From Dastarcus helophoroides (lineage: Eukaryota; Arthropoda; Insecta; Coleoptera; Bothrideridae), in NCBI GenBank assembly GCA_028583605.1, contig CM053328.1, positions 34,083,578 through 34,147,577 of the forward strand: a stretch of 64,000 nt of DNA, in the 5' to 3' direction. The notes under the pieces were generated by a model. That model was not told the origin of the DNA. It saw only the letters and a program-made list of their open reading frames with translations, and searched no databases. Made by a program: the position numbers and the translations under genes. Shown in pieces: positions 53,101 through 62,890 of the stretch. Each line of letters begins with the position of its first letter. Position 1 is the first letter of the stretch.

Positions 53101-56100
53101 TTGCTTATGGTTGGGGCCATTAGCCCCAATTTGGATACACTTTAGGACTGATTTGCTGCCTCGACTACCAAGAGAAGTATTGTGACCGAAGTTTGACAAT
53201 CTCGAGGTCGCTTCAAGAGTTACGTGAATGACGAGGCATACACAACATTTTTTTTTGCAACCGAAAAATATGTGGTTATGTATAAAAATTATTGATTTTG
53301 AAAAGCCGTGAAATTGGCTGCATAGGTATCGCAGCTGCCAGTAGTTCCAAGGTAACTGATAATTGATAAATAAAACAACATTTTCTATAAGTAATAATAC
53401 AAAATCTACAATCAATTTTAGTATTTATCCTAAAGTAATTTATCTACATTATAAATTTCATGAATAAGATTAAAGATTTAAAAGTTTAAAAAATGACCAA
53501 TTAATAGGGTAGCATATTAAGTCAGTTGATTATAATCAATTTAAAGTACAAAATATAGAAAATAAAGTCTCAAATATTAAGGTGCTTTTCAAAAGGTTAC
53601 TCAAAGTAATGTGGTCAAAGAGAAAAATAAAAAAAACAAATTAGAGCTTCAAGTTTCTAGTTTTCAGATTTTGAATTAAACTTTTTTTAAAGAGTAGGCT
53701 TTACTTTCCTAAGGGGTCTAAGAAATCATAAGGAGAGCCCAATGTGTATTCGGATACAAGTTGACTCCTTTTAAAAATGTAGCTTTTTGAAGGGTTGGTT
53801 TTTTCTAAAATTTCTAATTTTTTTAAATAAAGTTCGAATTTAAAAAAAAATAAAAAGTGTACAAAACCCACAATTTCGAGAAAAAGTCGATATTAAAAAA
53901 TTCTAAATTTCCAGAAAAAGACGAATTTTTAAAAAGGTTACAATTTCACTTTTTTTAAAAATGTAGCTTTTTGAAGGGTTGGTTTCTTCTAAAATTTCTA
54001 ATTTTTTATAATAAAATTCGAAATTAAAAAAAAATTCAAAAGTGTACAAAACCCACAATTTCGAGAAAAAGTCGATATTAAAGAATTCTAAATTTCCAGA
54101 AAAAGACGAATTTTTAAAAAGGTTAAATGAAAAAAAAAATGAAAATTTTCAATAATTTTTTCAAAAAAAAAAAATGATATAATTTTCTGAATAGGTAAAC
54201 ATTCTCAAAAAAAGTTTTAATAAAAAAGAGAAAATTTCGAAAATAAGCCGAAATTTTTAAAAGGCTACTCAAAGTAAAGTGGTCAAAGAGAAAAATAAAA
54301 AAAAGCAAATTAGAGCTTCAAATTTCTAGTTTTCAGATCTTGAGTTAAACTTTTTTTAAACAGTAGTTCACTTCTCTAGGGGGGGTCTAAGAAATTATAA
54401 GGAGAGCCCAATGTGTATTCGGATACAATTTGACTCCTTTTAAAAATGTAGCTTTTTGAAGGGTTGGTTTTTTCTAAAATTTCTAATTTTTTAAATAAAG
54501 TTCGAATTTAAAAAAAAAATAAAAGGTGTACAAAACCCACAATTTCGAGAAAAAGTCGATGTTAAAAAATTCTAAATTTCCAGAAAAAGACGAATTTTTA
54601 AACAGGTTAAATGAAAAAAAAAACAAAATTTTCAATGCGAGTCGATTTTTTCAAAAAAAAATGATAGAATTTTCTGAATAGGTGAAAATTCTCAAAAAAA
54701 GTTGATATTAATAAAAAAGACAAAACTTCGAAAAAAGCCGAAATTTTTAAAAGGTAAAGTAATGTGGTCAAAGAGAAAGTTTCTAGTTTTCAGATTTTGA
54801 GTTAAACTTTATTTAAACAGTAGGCTTCACTTCCCTAGGGGGTCTAAGAAATCATAAGGAGAGCCCAATGTGTATTCGGATACAATTTGACTTCTTTTAA
54901 AAATGTAGCTTTAAGGGTTGGTTTTTTCTAAAATTGCTAATTTTTTAAAAAAGGTTCGAAATTAAAAAAATCAAAAGTGTACAAAACCCACAATTTTGAT
55001 ATTAAAAAATTCTAAATTTCCAGAAAAGGACGAATTTTCAAAAAGATTAAATGAAAAAAATCAAAATTTTCAATGAGAGTCGATTTTTTCAACAAAAAAA
55101 ATGATAGAATTTTCTGAATAGGTGAAAATTCTCAAAAAAAGTTGATATTAATAAAAAAGACAAAACTTCGAAAAAAGCCGCTACTCAAAGTAAAGTGGTC
55201 AAAGAGAAAAATAAAAAAAGCAAATTAGAGCTTCAAGTTTCTAGTTTTCATATTTTGAGCTAAACTTTTTTTAAACAGTAGGCTTCACTTCCTTAGGGGG
55301 GTCTAAGAAATCATAAGGAGAGCCCAATGTGTATTCAGATACATTTTGACTTCTTTTAAAAATGTGGCTTTTTGAAGAGTTGGTTTTTTCTAAAATTTCT
55401 AATTTTTTTAAATGAAATTCGAAATTAAAAAAAAGCAAAAGCTTACAAAACTCACAATTTCGAAAAAAAGTCGATATTAAAAAATTCTAAATTTCCAGAA
55501 AAAGTCAAATTTTCAAAAAGGTTAAATTAAAAAAAATCACAATTTTCAATGAGAGTCGATTTTTTCAAAAAAAAATAATAGAATTTTCTGAATAGGTTAA
55601 AATTCTCAAAAAAGGTTGATATTAATAAAAAAGACAAAATTTCGAAAAAAGCCGAAATTTTTATTGAAAATTTAAGCTGTCAAAAGAGTCGAAATTCGCA
55701 AAAAATTTCAATATTATTAAAAGCCAACATTTTAAAAAAAATCGAAAATTTCAAAGAAAATAAAAATTGACAAAACTGGAAAACGAGAAACGAGAAAAAG
55801 TTGAAATTTAAAATAAAAGTTACCATATCTAGAAAAAATTGGAATTTTAGAGTCAGTAATGTAAAAAGTCAAAAATTTCGGAAGTCCACATTTTGCAAAA
55901 CGTGGAAATTTAAAAAAAAAGGATATTTTCAAAGTCGGTGTTTTGAAAAAAAGACATCAAAACTTTGAAAAAAATTGAATTTTCCAAAAAAGAGGAAATT
56001 TTACAAATAGATATGCATTTTGAAAAAGGCAAAATTAAAAAAATATGATCAGATTTAAAAAAATTACCAAAATTTCCAAAAAACCTAGATTTTGAAAAAA

Positions 56101-59100
56101 GTCGCAATTTTTATTGAATAATGAAAGTATCAAAGAAACTCGTACATTTAAAAAGTTGGAAATTTTAAAAAAGCCAAAATTTTAAGAAAAGGTCGACAAT
56201 TTCAAAAAACGTTTACAGATAGATTTTTTTGAGAGATCGAAATTTTCAAAAAAGTCGGTTTTTTAAAAAATAAGTTGAAATTTTACAAAAAGACGGAATT
56301 TTTAATAAAAGTTGAAATTTTAAGAAGGCGACACTTCGGAAAAATTTTGAAATTTTTAATAAAAGATTTAAAAAAATAAATAATTTAAATTTTTAAGAAA
56401 TACCAAATTTTAAAACAAAAATCTACTTTTTCAAAAATTGAAATTCTATAAAAAGATGACAATTTTAAAGTCCAAAGTCGAAAATTGGAATTAAAAAAAA
56501 GTCAAAATTTACAAAAGAACTCGATATTTCCAGCAAAAATTAAATTTTGAAAAAAAAGTCGACGTTTTAATAGAATATCGAATTTTTAAAAAAAGCAGGA
56601 TTTTTCAAAAACAAAGCGAATATCAAAATTTACAGAAAAAAGTCGAAATTATCTGAAAAAAAAAGATGGTAGCTTTTAAGTATTTCCCAAAAAATCAAAT
56701 TTCGATAAAAAGTTTTGAAAACACATCGAATTCTGGAAACAAAGTCTCATTCTTAAAAAGAATTCGAAATTTAAATAAAATCATAATTTTGAGAAATTGG
56801 GAAAATTTTTGTTTTTTTGTTGTCAAAGTTTTCAAAAAAAGTTGGAAATTTTAAAGAGATCGAAATTTTCAATAAAATTCGTAATTTTTAAAAACCGTCG
56901 ACATTTTTCTATTCCCGCTCTCTTCCTCATAGCTCCAAGGTCACTGCTTTTAAAAAAGTAGCTTTTTGCAGGGTTGCTTTTTTTAATTTCTAATTTTTTT
57001 TTACAAATTGTCCTTTTAAATACAAATTTTTACTTATTTACAATTCTCGACGACGAAATTTCCATATAGAAAAATTCTGCTACTTATATTATTCAAAACT
57101 TTGTCCTTTTTTTATTTGCTTTGAAAATTTCAATTTTTTATAAAAATTCCGGTTTTTCAGCTTTCAGTTCTTTTGTAAATGACGATTTTTTCAGTTTTCA
57201 TAATTTGGACTTTTTTAAAACATTCTATTTTTTCCTAAAACTTGGGTGTTTTCTAAAATATTTACTTTTTTAAAATTTGTAGTTTTTTGGAAGGTTCCAC
57301 TTTTTCTAAATTTCGACCTCTTTTGAAAATATCGAAATTTCAAATCTTTTCGAAAATTTCAAATTTTTTCTTGAAAATCTTAACTTTCTTGATATTTCGA
57401 TGAAATTTTGATTCTTTTTAAATGTTCGACTTTTTTAAAACTTCAACTTTTTTGGAAATTTTGACTTTGACATTTCGGCATTTTTTCAAAATTTTGATTT
57501 TTTGAAAGCACGACATTTGTTCAAAATATGGTTCTTTTTGAAATTTTCGACAATTTTTTAAAGTTACTCCTTTTTTTTTAAATATTTACTTTATTTGCAA
57601 ATTTTAAATGTTTATTATTATTATTTATTATTTCGACATTTTTCAAAATTCTAACTTTAAATAATTTTGAGTTTTCTTTTTTGAAATTTTTGTCGCTTTT
57701 TTCAAAATTTTTACTTTTTTGACAATTTTGACTTTTTCGAAAACTTAAAACTTTTTTCAAATTTTCGAATTATTTTGAAACCTTTCTTTTATTTAAATAT
57801 CGCTTTTTTTCAACTGCCCATTTATTGATTTTTTAAATTTTTTGAAAAATCGGGACTTTTCCTTCAAGATTTTTTTTTATTTGTGTTTTAATGTTTTTAT
57901 GAAAACATTCTCAAAATTTTATTTTAAAATGTCTTCCTCTCTCTCTTTCCTCTTTATGAACATTTCGCATTTTAAAAAATTCGCTATTTTTTGATAAATT
58001 CATCTATTTTTTAATTATTGAAAATTTTTTGAGATTTTCGAAGTATTTTGAAGTTTTTGTTTTTTAAAAATTCCAATTTTTTGAAAATTGTGGTTTGTTA
58101 AAGTGAATTTTTCGAAAACTTCAATTTTTTCATAATTCTTCATTCTTCTTCTTCATTCTCTGAACTTTTTTACTATTTTTCGGTATTTCAACTCTTTAAA
58201 AAATTACATACGAATTATGTGAAAACTTCAATTTTTTATAAAATGTTGGTTTTCTTGAAAATTTTAACATTGATAAAAATCTCGACATTTTTTAAAATTT
58301 CGATTTGTTTTAGGATTTTCGAATTTATTTAAAATTTTAACTTTTTTGAAACATTTCGATTCTTTAAATTCTTTTGTTTTTAAAAAAATTGGAATTTTTT
58401 CGGCAATTTCGTCGTTTTTTAAGTATTTGAATTTTTATTCTTCATGGTAGACCCTTATTGACCGGAAATATTATGTTTTTTTCAATTTATTTAACATTTC
58501 TTCGGCCCAGTTTGGAAATATTTAAATTTTTATGGTTTGTTGACAATTTATATTTATATCACGTAGTCGCATTTCAAAAATTGTTTAGAAAATTGTCAAC
58601 AAACCATAAAAATTTAAATATCTCCAAACTGGGCCGAAGAAATGTTAAATAAATTGAAAAAAACATATTTGAATTTTTATTATAACTTTTTCAAATTTTC
58701 CCATTTTTTTTTTGAGTTTTTTAAACTGTTTTTCAATATTTCGACTTTTATTTGAAAATTTTGATTTTTTTCTTAAATTTTGACATTAAAATTTGGTGGA
58801 ACAAACTGATCCTTGGTTATCTTCAAAAATTAAAATACAAATCTTGTCCCCTGAAACCAAGAAAGATTAAAAAACACAACAAAGGTTGCTCTAACGCGTT
58901 TCGATAGTCAAGCTATCTCTCTGAAGATGATAGCTTGGCTGTCGAAACGCGTTAGAGCAAACCTTTGTTGTATTTTTTAATCTTTCTTGGTTTTAGGGGG
59001 CACGATTTGTATTTCAATTATTAAAATTCAAATTACTAAAATTTAATGAAAATGTCGGTTGTTTTTTAATTCGCGTCTTTTTTCAAAAGATTTGTTGAAA

Positions 59101-62100
59101 GTTTTGACATTTTTTTAAAATTTTGTATTGCTTTGAAAATCTTGACTTTTCAAAATTTCAAAGTTTAACTTTTTGAATTGTTCTGTTAAAAAAGTCGACT
59201 TTTTTTTGGAAATTTTGATTTTTTCAACGCTTCACTTCAAAATGTGGCCCCTTCTGAAATTTTCTACAATTTTTTAAAATTTCTATCCTTTTGAAAATTT
59301 TATTTACTTATTTTTTTATATTTTTAAATTTATTTATTTGAAAATTTTCAGTGTTTGTTAAAATCTTGACATTTTTCAAAACTTTGAATTTTAAAGTTTC
59401 GACCTTTTTCCAAATTTTCGCGTCTTTTTCCAAAATTTTAACTTTTTTTGAAAATTCTTTCAAATTGTGATTGAAAATCTAAATTTTTTTTCCAAAATCT
59501 GGATTACTTGAGACTGTTTTTTTTACTTTTAATTTTCTTTAAATTGAAATTCATTGAAATTTTGAATATTTTAAAAAAATATGACTTTTCCAAAATTTCT
59601 TATTTTCAGTTTTTTGACCATTTTTCAATATTTCAGGTTTTTAAACTGATGCAATTTTTTTTTCAAAATTTCGACTTTTTTAAAATTTTAATTTTTTATG
59701 ATTGAAAATTTTGACATTTCTTGAAATTTTTACTTGAAAATTTTTAGTTTTTCACTTTTTCACCTTTTTTTGAAAACTTCAGTTTTTTCAAAATTTCGAC
59801 AGGTTTTGAAATTTAATCTAAATTTTTTAAATTTTGAAAACTTTTGAATCACTTTGAAAATTGTTTAAAAAAATTGAAATATTTTAGAAAATTGCGCTGT
59901 TTTAGGTCTTGAATTTGTCAGAAAAATTTCAAAATTCGGATTTTTTCAAAATTTTGATTTTTTCAAAATTTCGATTTTTTCAAAATTTACATTTTTTTTA
60001 AATTTGTTTACTATTTTTCGATATCGACCTTTTTAAATATTAGATAGGAATTTGTTTCAAAAGTTCAATTTATTTGGAAATTTTGAATTGTTTTGAAATT
60101 TTGAAATAAAAATTTGATGAATATCTCGATATTTTTTAAGATAACGATTGTTTTTTAAATTTGCGATTTTTTAAAAATTTTAATTGTTTTTGAAAGTTTC
60201 GACTTTAAAATTTCGAAATTTCGATTTTTTAAAATTATTGTATTTTCAAAAATTTAGTTTTTTCGAAATTATTCTTTTAAAAAAATGTCGCCTTTTTTGG
60301 AAATTTTGATTTTTCAATCTTCCACTTCAAAATGAGGCCTTTTTGAAATTTTCTTCTGTTTTTAAAATGTATGTTTTTTGAAAATCTTTAATTTATTTGA
60401 AAATTTTTAATGTTTATTAAAATCTTGACATTTTTTAAAATTCTGACTAAATTTTTTTTTAATTTTCGTTCCTTTTTCCAAAATTTTAACATTTTAAAAA
60501 AAATTTTCAAAATTTATCAAATTTTCCAAATTTTGACCTTTTTGAAAATTTGAATCTCTTTTTGGATTAATTTACAGGTTGGTTTTTAAATTTCTTAATT
60601 TTTGAATTGTTTTAAATTGTTTTCTTAAGTTTTTTTAACCATTTCTCAATATTTCGAATTTTTAGAATTATTATATTGAATTTTTTTTTTGGTGGAAAGG
60701 ACTGGTCCTTGGGTATCTTCGAAAATTCTTTCTTGGATTCAGAGACAAAATTTGTATTGCAATTATTATATGAATTTTTTCAAAATTTCGACTTTTGAAA
60801 TTTAAATTTTTTAAAAATTCTGAATTTTTTATTGAAACTTTTTTGATTAATTGATTTAAAATTCTGAATCTGAAACTTTTTTGATTAAAAATTTTGACAT
60901 TTATTGAAATTTCTACTTTTTTTTTGTCATTTTCGATTTTTTTCATTTTTTTTAAAGAAATTTGACATTTTTTCAAAAATTCATCCATTTTTCAAAATTT
61001 TGAAAATTTTTTCTTTATTTTGAAAATTTTGTTTTCCAAAAAATTTTGATTTTTCTTAGTTTTTACAAGTTGTTGAATTGTTCTGGAAATTTTATCTCTT
61101 TTTGAAATATGTTACTACTTTTCAATATTTCTACTTTTTTAAAAAGTAGATACGACTTTTTTTAATATCTAAATTTTTTAAAAAAGTTTCATTTTTTTTG
61201 ACAATTTTAACATTAAAATTTGAAGAGAATCTCGACAGTTTTCAAAATTTCGATGTAGTTTCAAAATCTTCGAATTTTAAATCTTTTTTAACATTCGACT
61301 CTAAAATCTCGACCTTTATAAAACTTTGGAATTGACCATTTTTCAAAATTTCGAGACTTTTCCAAATTTTGATGACTTTCTAAGATTTCAAATTTTTTTA
61401 AAAACTTTTACTTGTTAAACTGTCAGCTTTGATTTCGACTTTTATTGAATAAACTCAAAGGGGGCATGAATATATTTTTTATGTTCCAAGGAGCATAACA
61501 TAAGATGTTTTCAAAAGTAAACAATTTTAGTTACTAAAGTAATAATTTATATATTTTGCCAACGGGGTTCAGCAACCGAAAGCAGATTTATTGTAACATA
61601 AAGAAGGTTGGAAACCCCTGTTCTAGATAATTTAATTCTCTGGTATCTGGCCTCTGATTCCCGTACGATGATTTTTCGTTGAGTTATCGTCGTTCAAAAC
61701 CAAAAAGTCACCTTCTGCTTTGGTAGAACGGACTGGTCCTGGTTATCTTCAAAAATTAAAATGCAAATCTTGTTCCTTGAAACTAAAAAAGATTAAAAAA
61801 TGCCTCTATAACGTTTCGATAGCTAAGCTATCATCTTCAGAGAGTATATTTCTGAAGATGATGGCTTGGCTATAGAAACGCGTTAGAGTAACCGTTGTTA
61901 TGTTGTTTAATCTTTCTTGGTTTTAAGGGACAAGATTTGTATTTCAACCTTTGGCTTTATTAATCAATATCTCAGAAAATAGTGATTGTACAGAAAATGA
62001 GAGTAAAGTTTTGAAAACTGCAAAGTATTCTCTACAAGTTCTACATATTGGTGTTTAGTAAAAAAAATTAGTATTAGAGCGTCTATTAAAACGAGGTAAA

Positions 62101-62890
62101 AAATTTGGTAATTAGGGATAGTCGCTTATCTTTGTAAATAATAAATCGACTAAGAATATTGACTGTAACTTTTCAAGCTTAAAGGATTCCAAAGAAACCC
62201 TGGCATATTTTTTGCCAAAACTTCTGACCTTATATGAATTTATTTTGTTTTTAATTTACTGTGGAATTTTTTGTGAAAAAGAGTCGAAATTTGAAGTTCA
62301 AATTGTAAGTTTACGATTAAAATTCTGAGTTTTACATTGAACTTTAAACTTTAAAATATTTGACACAAGCGTCAATATTTCTTTAAATTATTCAGAAAAA
62401 AGCTGAAATTGAAAGGAAAAAAATCGAAATTTCTAAAAACATTATTTTTTCGAATTGATGTCCGTTCTGAACTTTTATTATATTAACTAAATTGTATAAG
62501 TTTATGAATACTAAATTGCAACGCAAGTGCAAGTACTTGCAATACATGCAAATATTTATTAGCACTCTATTAAATTAAAATGAGACTGCAGATTATGCAA
62601 CCTTGACACATTTTACTTTTTTTATTATTAAAAAGACAACAAATTAACGACTTCGTACTTAACGAACAAGTGACCATCACCATATTAGGGAAATACCAAA
62701 ACTGGATTGACCGCATCTGAAGCAATCTCTGCAATGCCAATTCCCGACCCGATAAAACTATACTATTCAAGTACTTAAAAAAATCATTTACCTTCAGTTT
62801 GGACTTGTGCACGAATCCCCCATTGTCCTGCTGGAGATAAACGAACGCCTGCCATACGTAATTAGTTACGTTTTCCAACAACACGGCCAT
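44182..62890 (-). CDS. SWAP70/DEF6-family protein: EF-hand-like, PH, coiled coil (carries four frameshifts)
   Basis: Exons: 62792-62890, 51814-53060 and 44182-44435, with GT-AG introns of 9.7 and 7.4 kb. Joined they give about 531 residues if four single-base insertions are disregarded. Exon 1 (33 residues) is an EF-hand-like half (WQAFVYLQQDNGGFVHKSKLK). Exon 2 continues with NIGTLLDLYGVEKG, CWLICRKKHLNRE and AEAYSIARNLS, then a PH domain (about 213-302; GTLSKRGYIF, YWFVLKPSELSYYKS, HMSRLQWISALQQA) and a long coiled coil ending KRDEEIVRALQA. Exon 3 finishes the coiled coil and tail. Human homologues are guanine-exchange-type signalling proteins recruited by phosphoinositides; the role here is inferred. 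Extra bases lie near 52770 (GG), 52681, 52357 (GG) and 51955 (CC on the - strand). With exactly these four removed, both intron phases agree. Either assembly errors or a recent pseudogene. Confidence 0.85.
44499..44570 (-). tRNA. tRNA-Asp (GTC)
   Basis: 72 nt. On the minus strand TCCTCGGTAGTATAGTGGTC (A box region), anticodon stem-loop CCCCGCCTGTCACGCGGGG-like with GTC anticodon, T arm with GGTTCGATTCC (B box) and acceptor end CCGTGGAG. One T-T mismatch in the acceptor stem; otherwise cloverleaf-consistent. It is followed by a run of nine T, a polymerase III terminator. It lies in the last intron of SWAP70/DEF6 on the same strand. A broken duplicate is at 34367-34420 plus 41935-41949. Confidence 0.92.
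44822..44941 (+). repeat. Half palindromic unit with hammerhead-like core
   Basis: One complete arm (CTCTGAAGATGATAGCTTGG, CTGTCGAAACGCGTTAGAGC, then TTTGTTGTGTTTTTTAACC) preceded by a few bases of the opposite arm. The core at 44837-44878 has CTGAAGA (44843-44849) and GAAA (44866-44869) separated by a 6-bp helix. Confidence 0.75.
45400..47750. repeat. Tandem array of about 430-bp units
   Basis: The landmark ATGACAAAATG recurs at 45517, 45954, 46386, 46814, 47240 and 47664 (spacings 437, 432, 428, 426, 424), with adjacent landmarks such as GGAGTTTCC and AAGTCGAACTTTTCAAAAAA at constant offsets. So five to six copies of a unit that is itself built of GTCGAAATTT-like sequence. Confidence 0.85.
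48625..48750. repeat. 18-bp minisatellite
   Basis: About six copies of AGTCGAAACTTTCAAGAA with small variations. Read in one + frame it gives a repeating Ser-Arg-Lys-Ser-Lys pattern, a by-product of the repeat. Confidence 0.82.
49470..50070. repeat. Two partial palindromic units around a T-rich island
   Basis: Left fragment 49470-49559 (GGTGGAACAGGAGTGGTCC... to AAAGGTTGCTCA) and a second fragment at 49968-50070 (AAATACAAATCTTGTCCC... to CATCTTCAGAGAGATAC), both in the same orientation. Between them (49560-49967) the strand composition switches to T-rich, unlike the A-rich sequence on both outer sides. Confidence 0.7.
50085..51612. repeat. A-rich domain, block paralogous to 55440-56945
   Basis: GTCGAAATTT-type sequence whose order of landmarks matches the block ending at 56945: AATTGAAGCTGTTAAATGAGTCG / AATTTAAGCTGTCAAAAGAGTCG, GACATCAAAACGTT / GACATCAAAACTTT, and the terminal CGCTCTCTTCCTCATAGCTTCC / CTCTCTTCCTCATAGCTCC. 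A diverged duplication of roughly 1.3-1.5 kb. Confidence 0.72.
53461..55655. repeat. Tandem array of about 458-bp units in intron 1 of SWAP70/DEF6
   Basis: Landmark GGAGAGCCCAATGTGTATTC recurs at about 53732, 54401, 54858 and 55317. The last three spacings are about 457-459; the first is 669 because of a 210-bp internal duplication (AATGTAGCTTTTTGAAGGGT repeated at about 53778 and 53962). Each unit ends in A-rich GTCGAAATTT sequence. Stretch 53461-53590 is single-copy AT-rich sequence. Confidence 0.85.
55656..56945. repeat. A-rich block paralogous to 50285-51612
   Basis: Second copy of the duplicated block described at 50085-51612, ending with CTCTCTTCCTCATAGCTCC at about 56920-56940. No gene. 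Confidence 0.7.
58440..58665. mobile_element. Hairpin element, short relative of 36232-36960
   Basis: 226 bp flanked by an exact 16-bp duplication TATTTGAATTTTTATT at 58424-58439 and 58666-58681. It begins CTTCATGGTAGACCC and ends AATTGAAAAAAACA. Arms of about 60 bp (CTTCGGCCCAGTTTGGAAAT...GGTTTGTTGACAATTT and complement) form a near-perfect hairpin around a 45-base loop containing ATCACGTAGTCGCATTTC. A 16-bp duplication suggests retroposition rather than cut-and-paste. Confidence 0.8.
58795..59020. repeat. Full palindromic unit with hammerhead-like core
   Basis: Left arm starts GGTGGAACAAACTGATCC..., then TTGTCCCCTGAAACCAAG, AACAAAGGTTGCTCTAACGC, TTTCGATAGTCAAGCTATC; the right arm is its complement to CTTGGTTTTAGGGGG. 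The + strand at 58915-58957 reads CTGAAGA (58921-58927), a 6-bp helix with a 3-base loop, then GAAA (58944-58947), CGCGTT and AGAG, which pairs with the upstream CTCT. Confidence 0.8.
60691..60765. repeat. Internally deleted palindromic unit
   Basis: Outer arms only: GGTGGAAAGGACTGGTCC on the left, then TTCTTTCTTGGATTCAG...TTGTATTGCAAT of the right arm. The palindromic core has been lost, a common deletion of hairpins. Confidence 0.65.
61722..61947. repeat. Full palindromic unit, near exon 1 of SWAP70/DEF6
   Basis: Arms GGTAGAACGGACTGGTCC ... ATCTTGTTCCTTGAAAC ... CTCTATAACGTTTCGATAGC and the complement, meeting at TCAGAGAGTATATTTCTGA. The right arm retains CTGAAGATGATGGCTTGG and CGCGTTAGAG, but the residue before GAAA is A, weakening the helix of the hammerhead-like core. 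Confidence 0.78.
61948..62791. other. Start of SWAP70/DEF6 intron 1, no gene
   Basis: AT-rich single-copy-looking sequence up to the donor GTAAATGAT at 62791. Codons running past this donor toward 62570 are intron read-through. Confidence 0.6.

Larger units (their letters stand above)
56946..61450. repeat. T-rich GTCGAAATTT domain (opposite strand sense)
   Basis: From about 57000 the same kind of simple sequence appears as its complement on the + strand (AATTTCGACTTTTT...). It is interrupted by the hairpin element at 58440-58665, a full palindromic unit at 58795-59020 and a deleted unit at 60691-60765. No ORF of substance. Confidence 0.8.

Noticed and set aside
53029..53415. Minus-strand 128-codon ORF upstream of SWAP70/DEF6 exon 2
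   Set aside because: It runs through the splice acceptor at 53061 in a frame different from the EF-hand/PH coding frame; intron sequence.
62570..62890. A separate 106-codon protein at the right end
   Set aside because: Only its first 33 codons (SWAP70/DEF6 exon 1) are coding; the rest runs through the donor GTAAATGAT into the intron.
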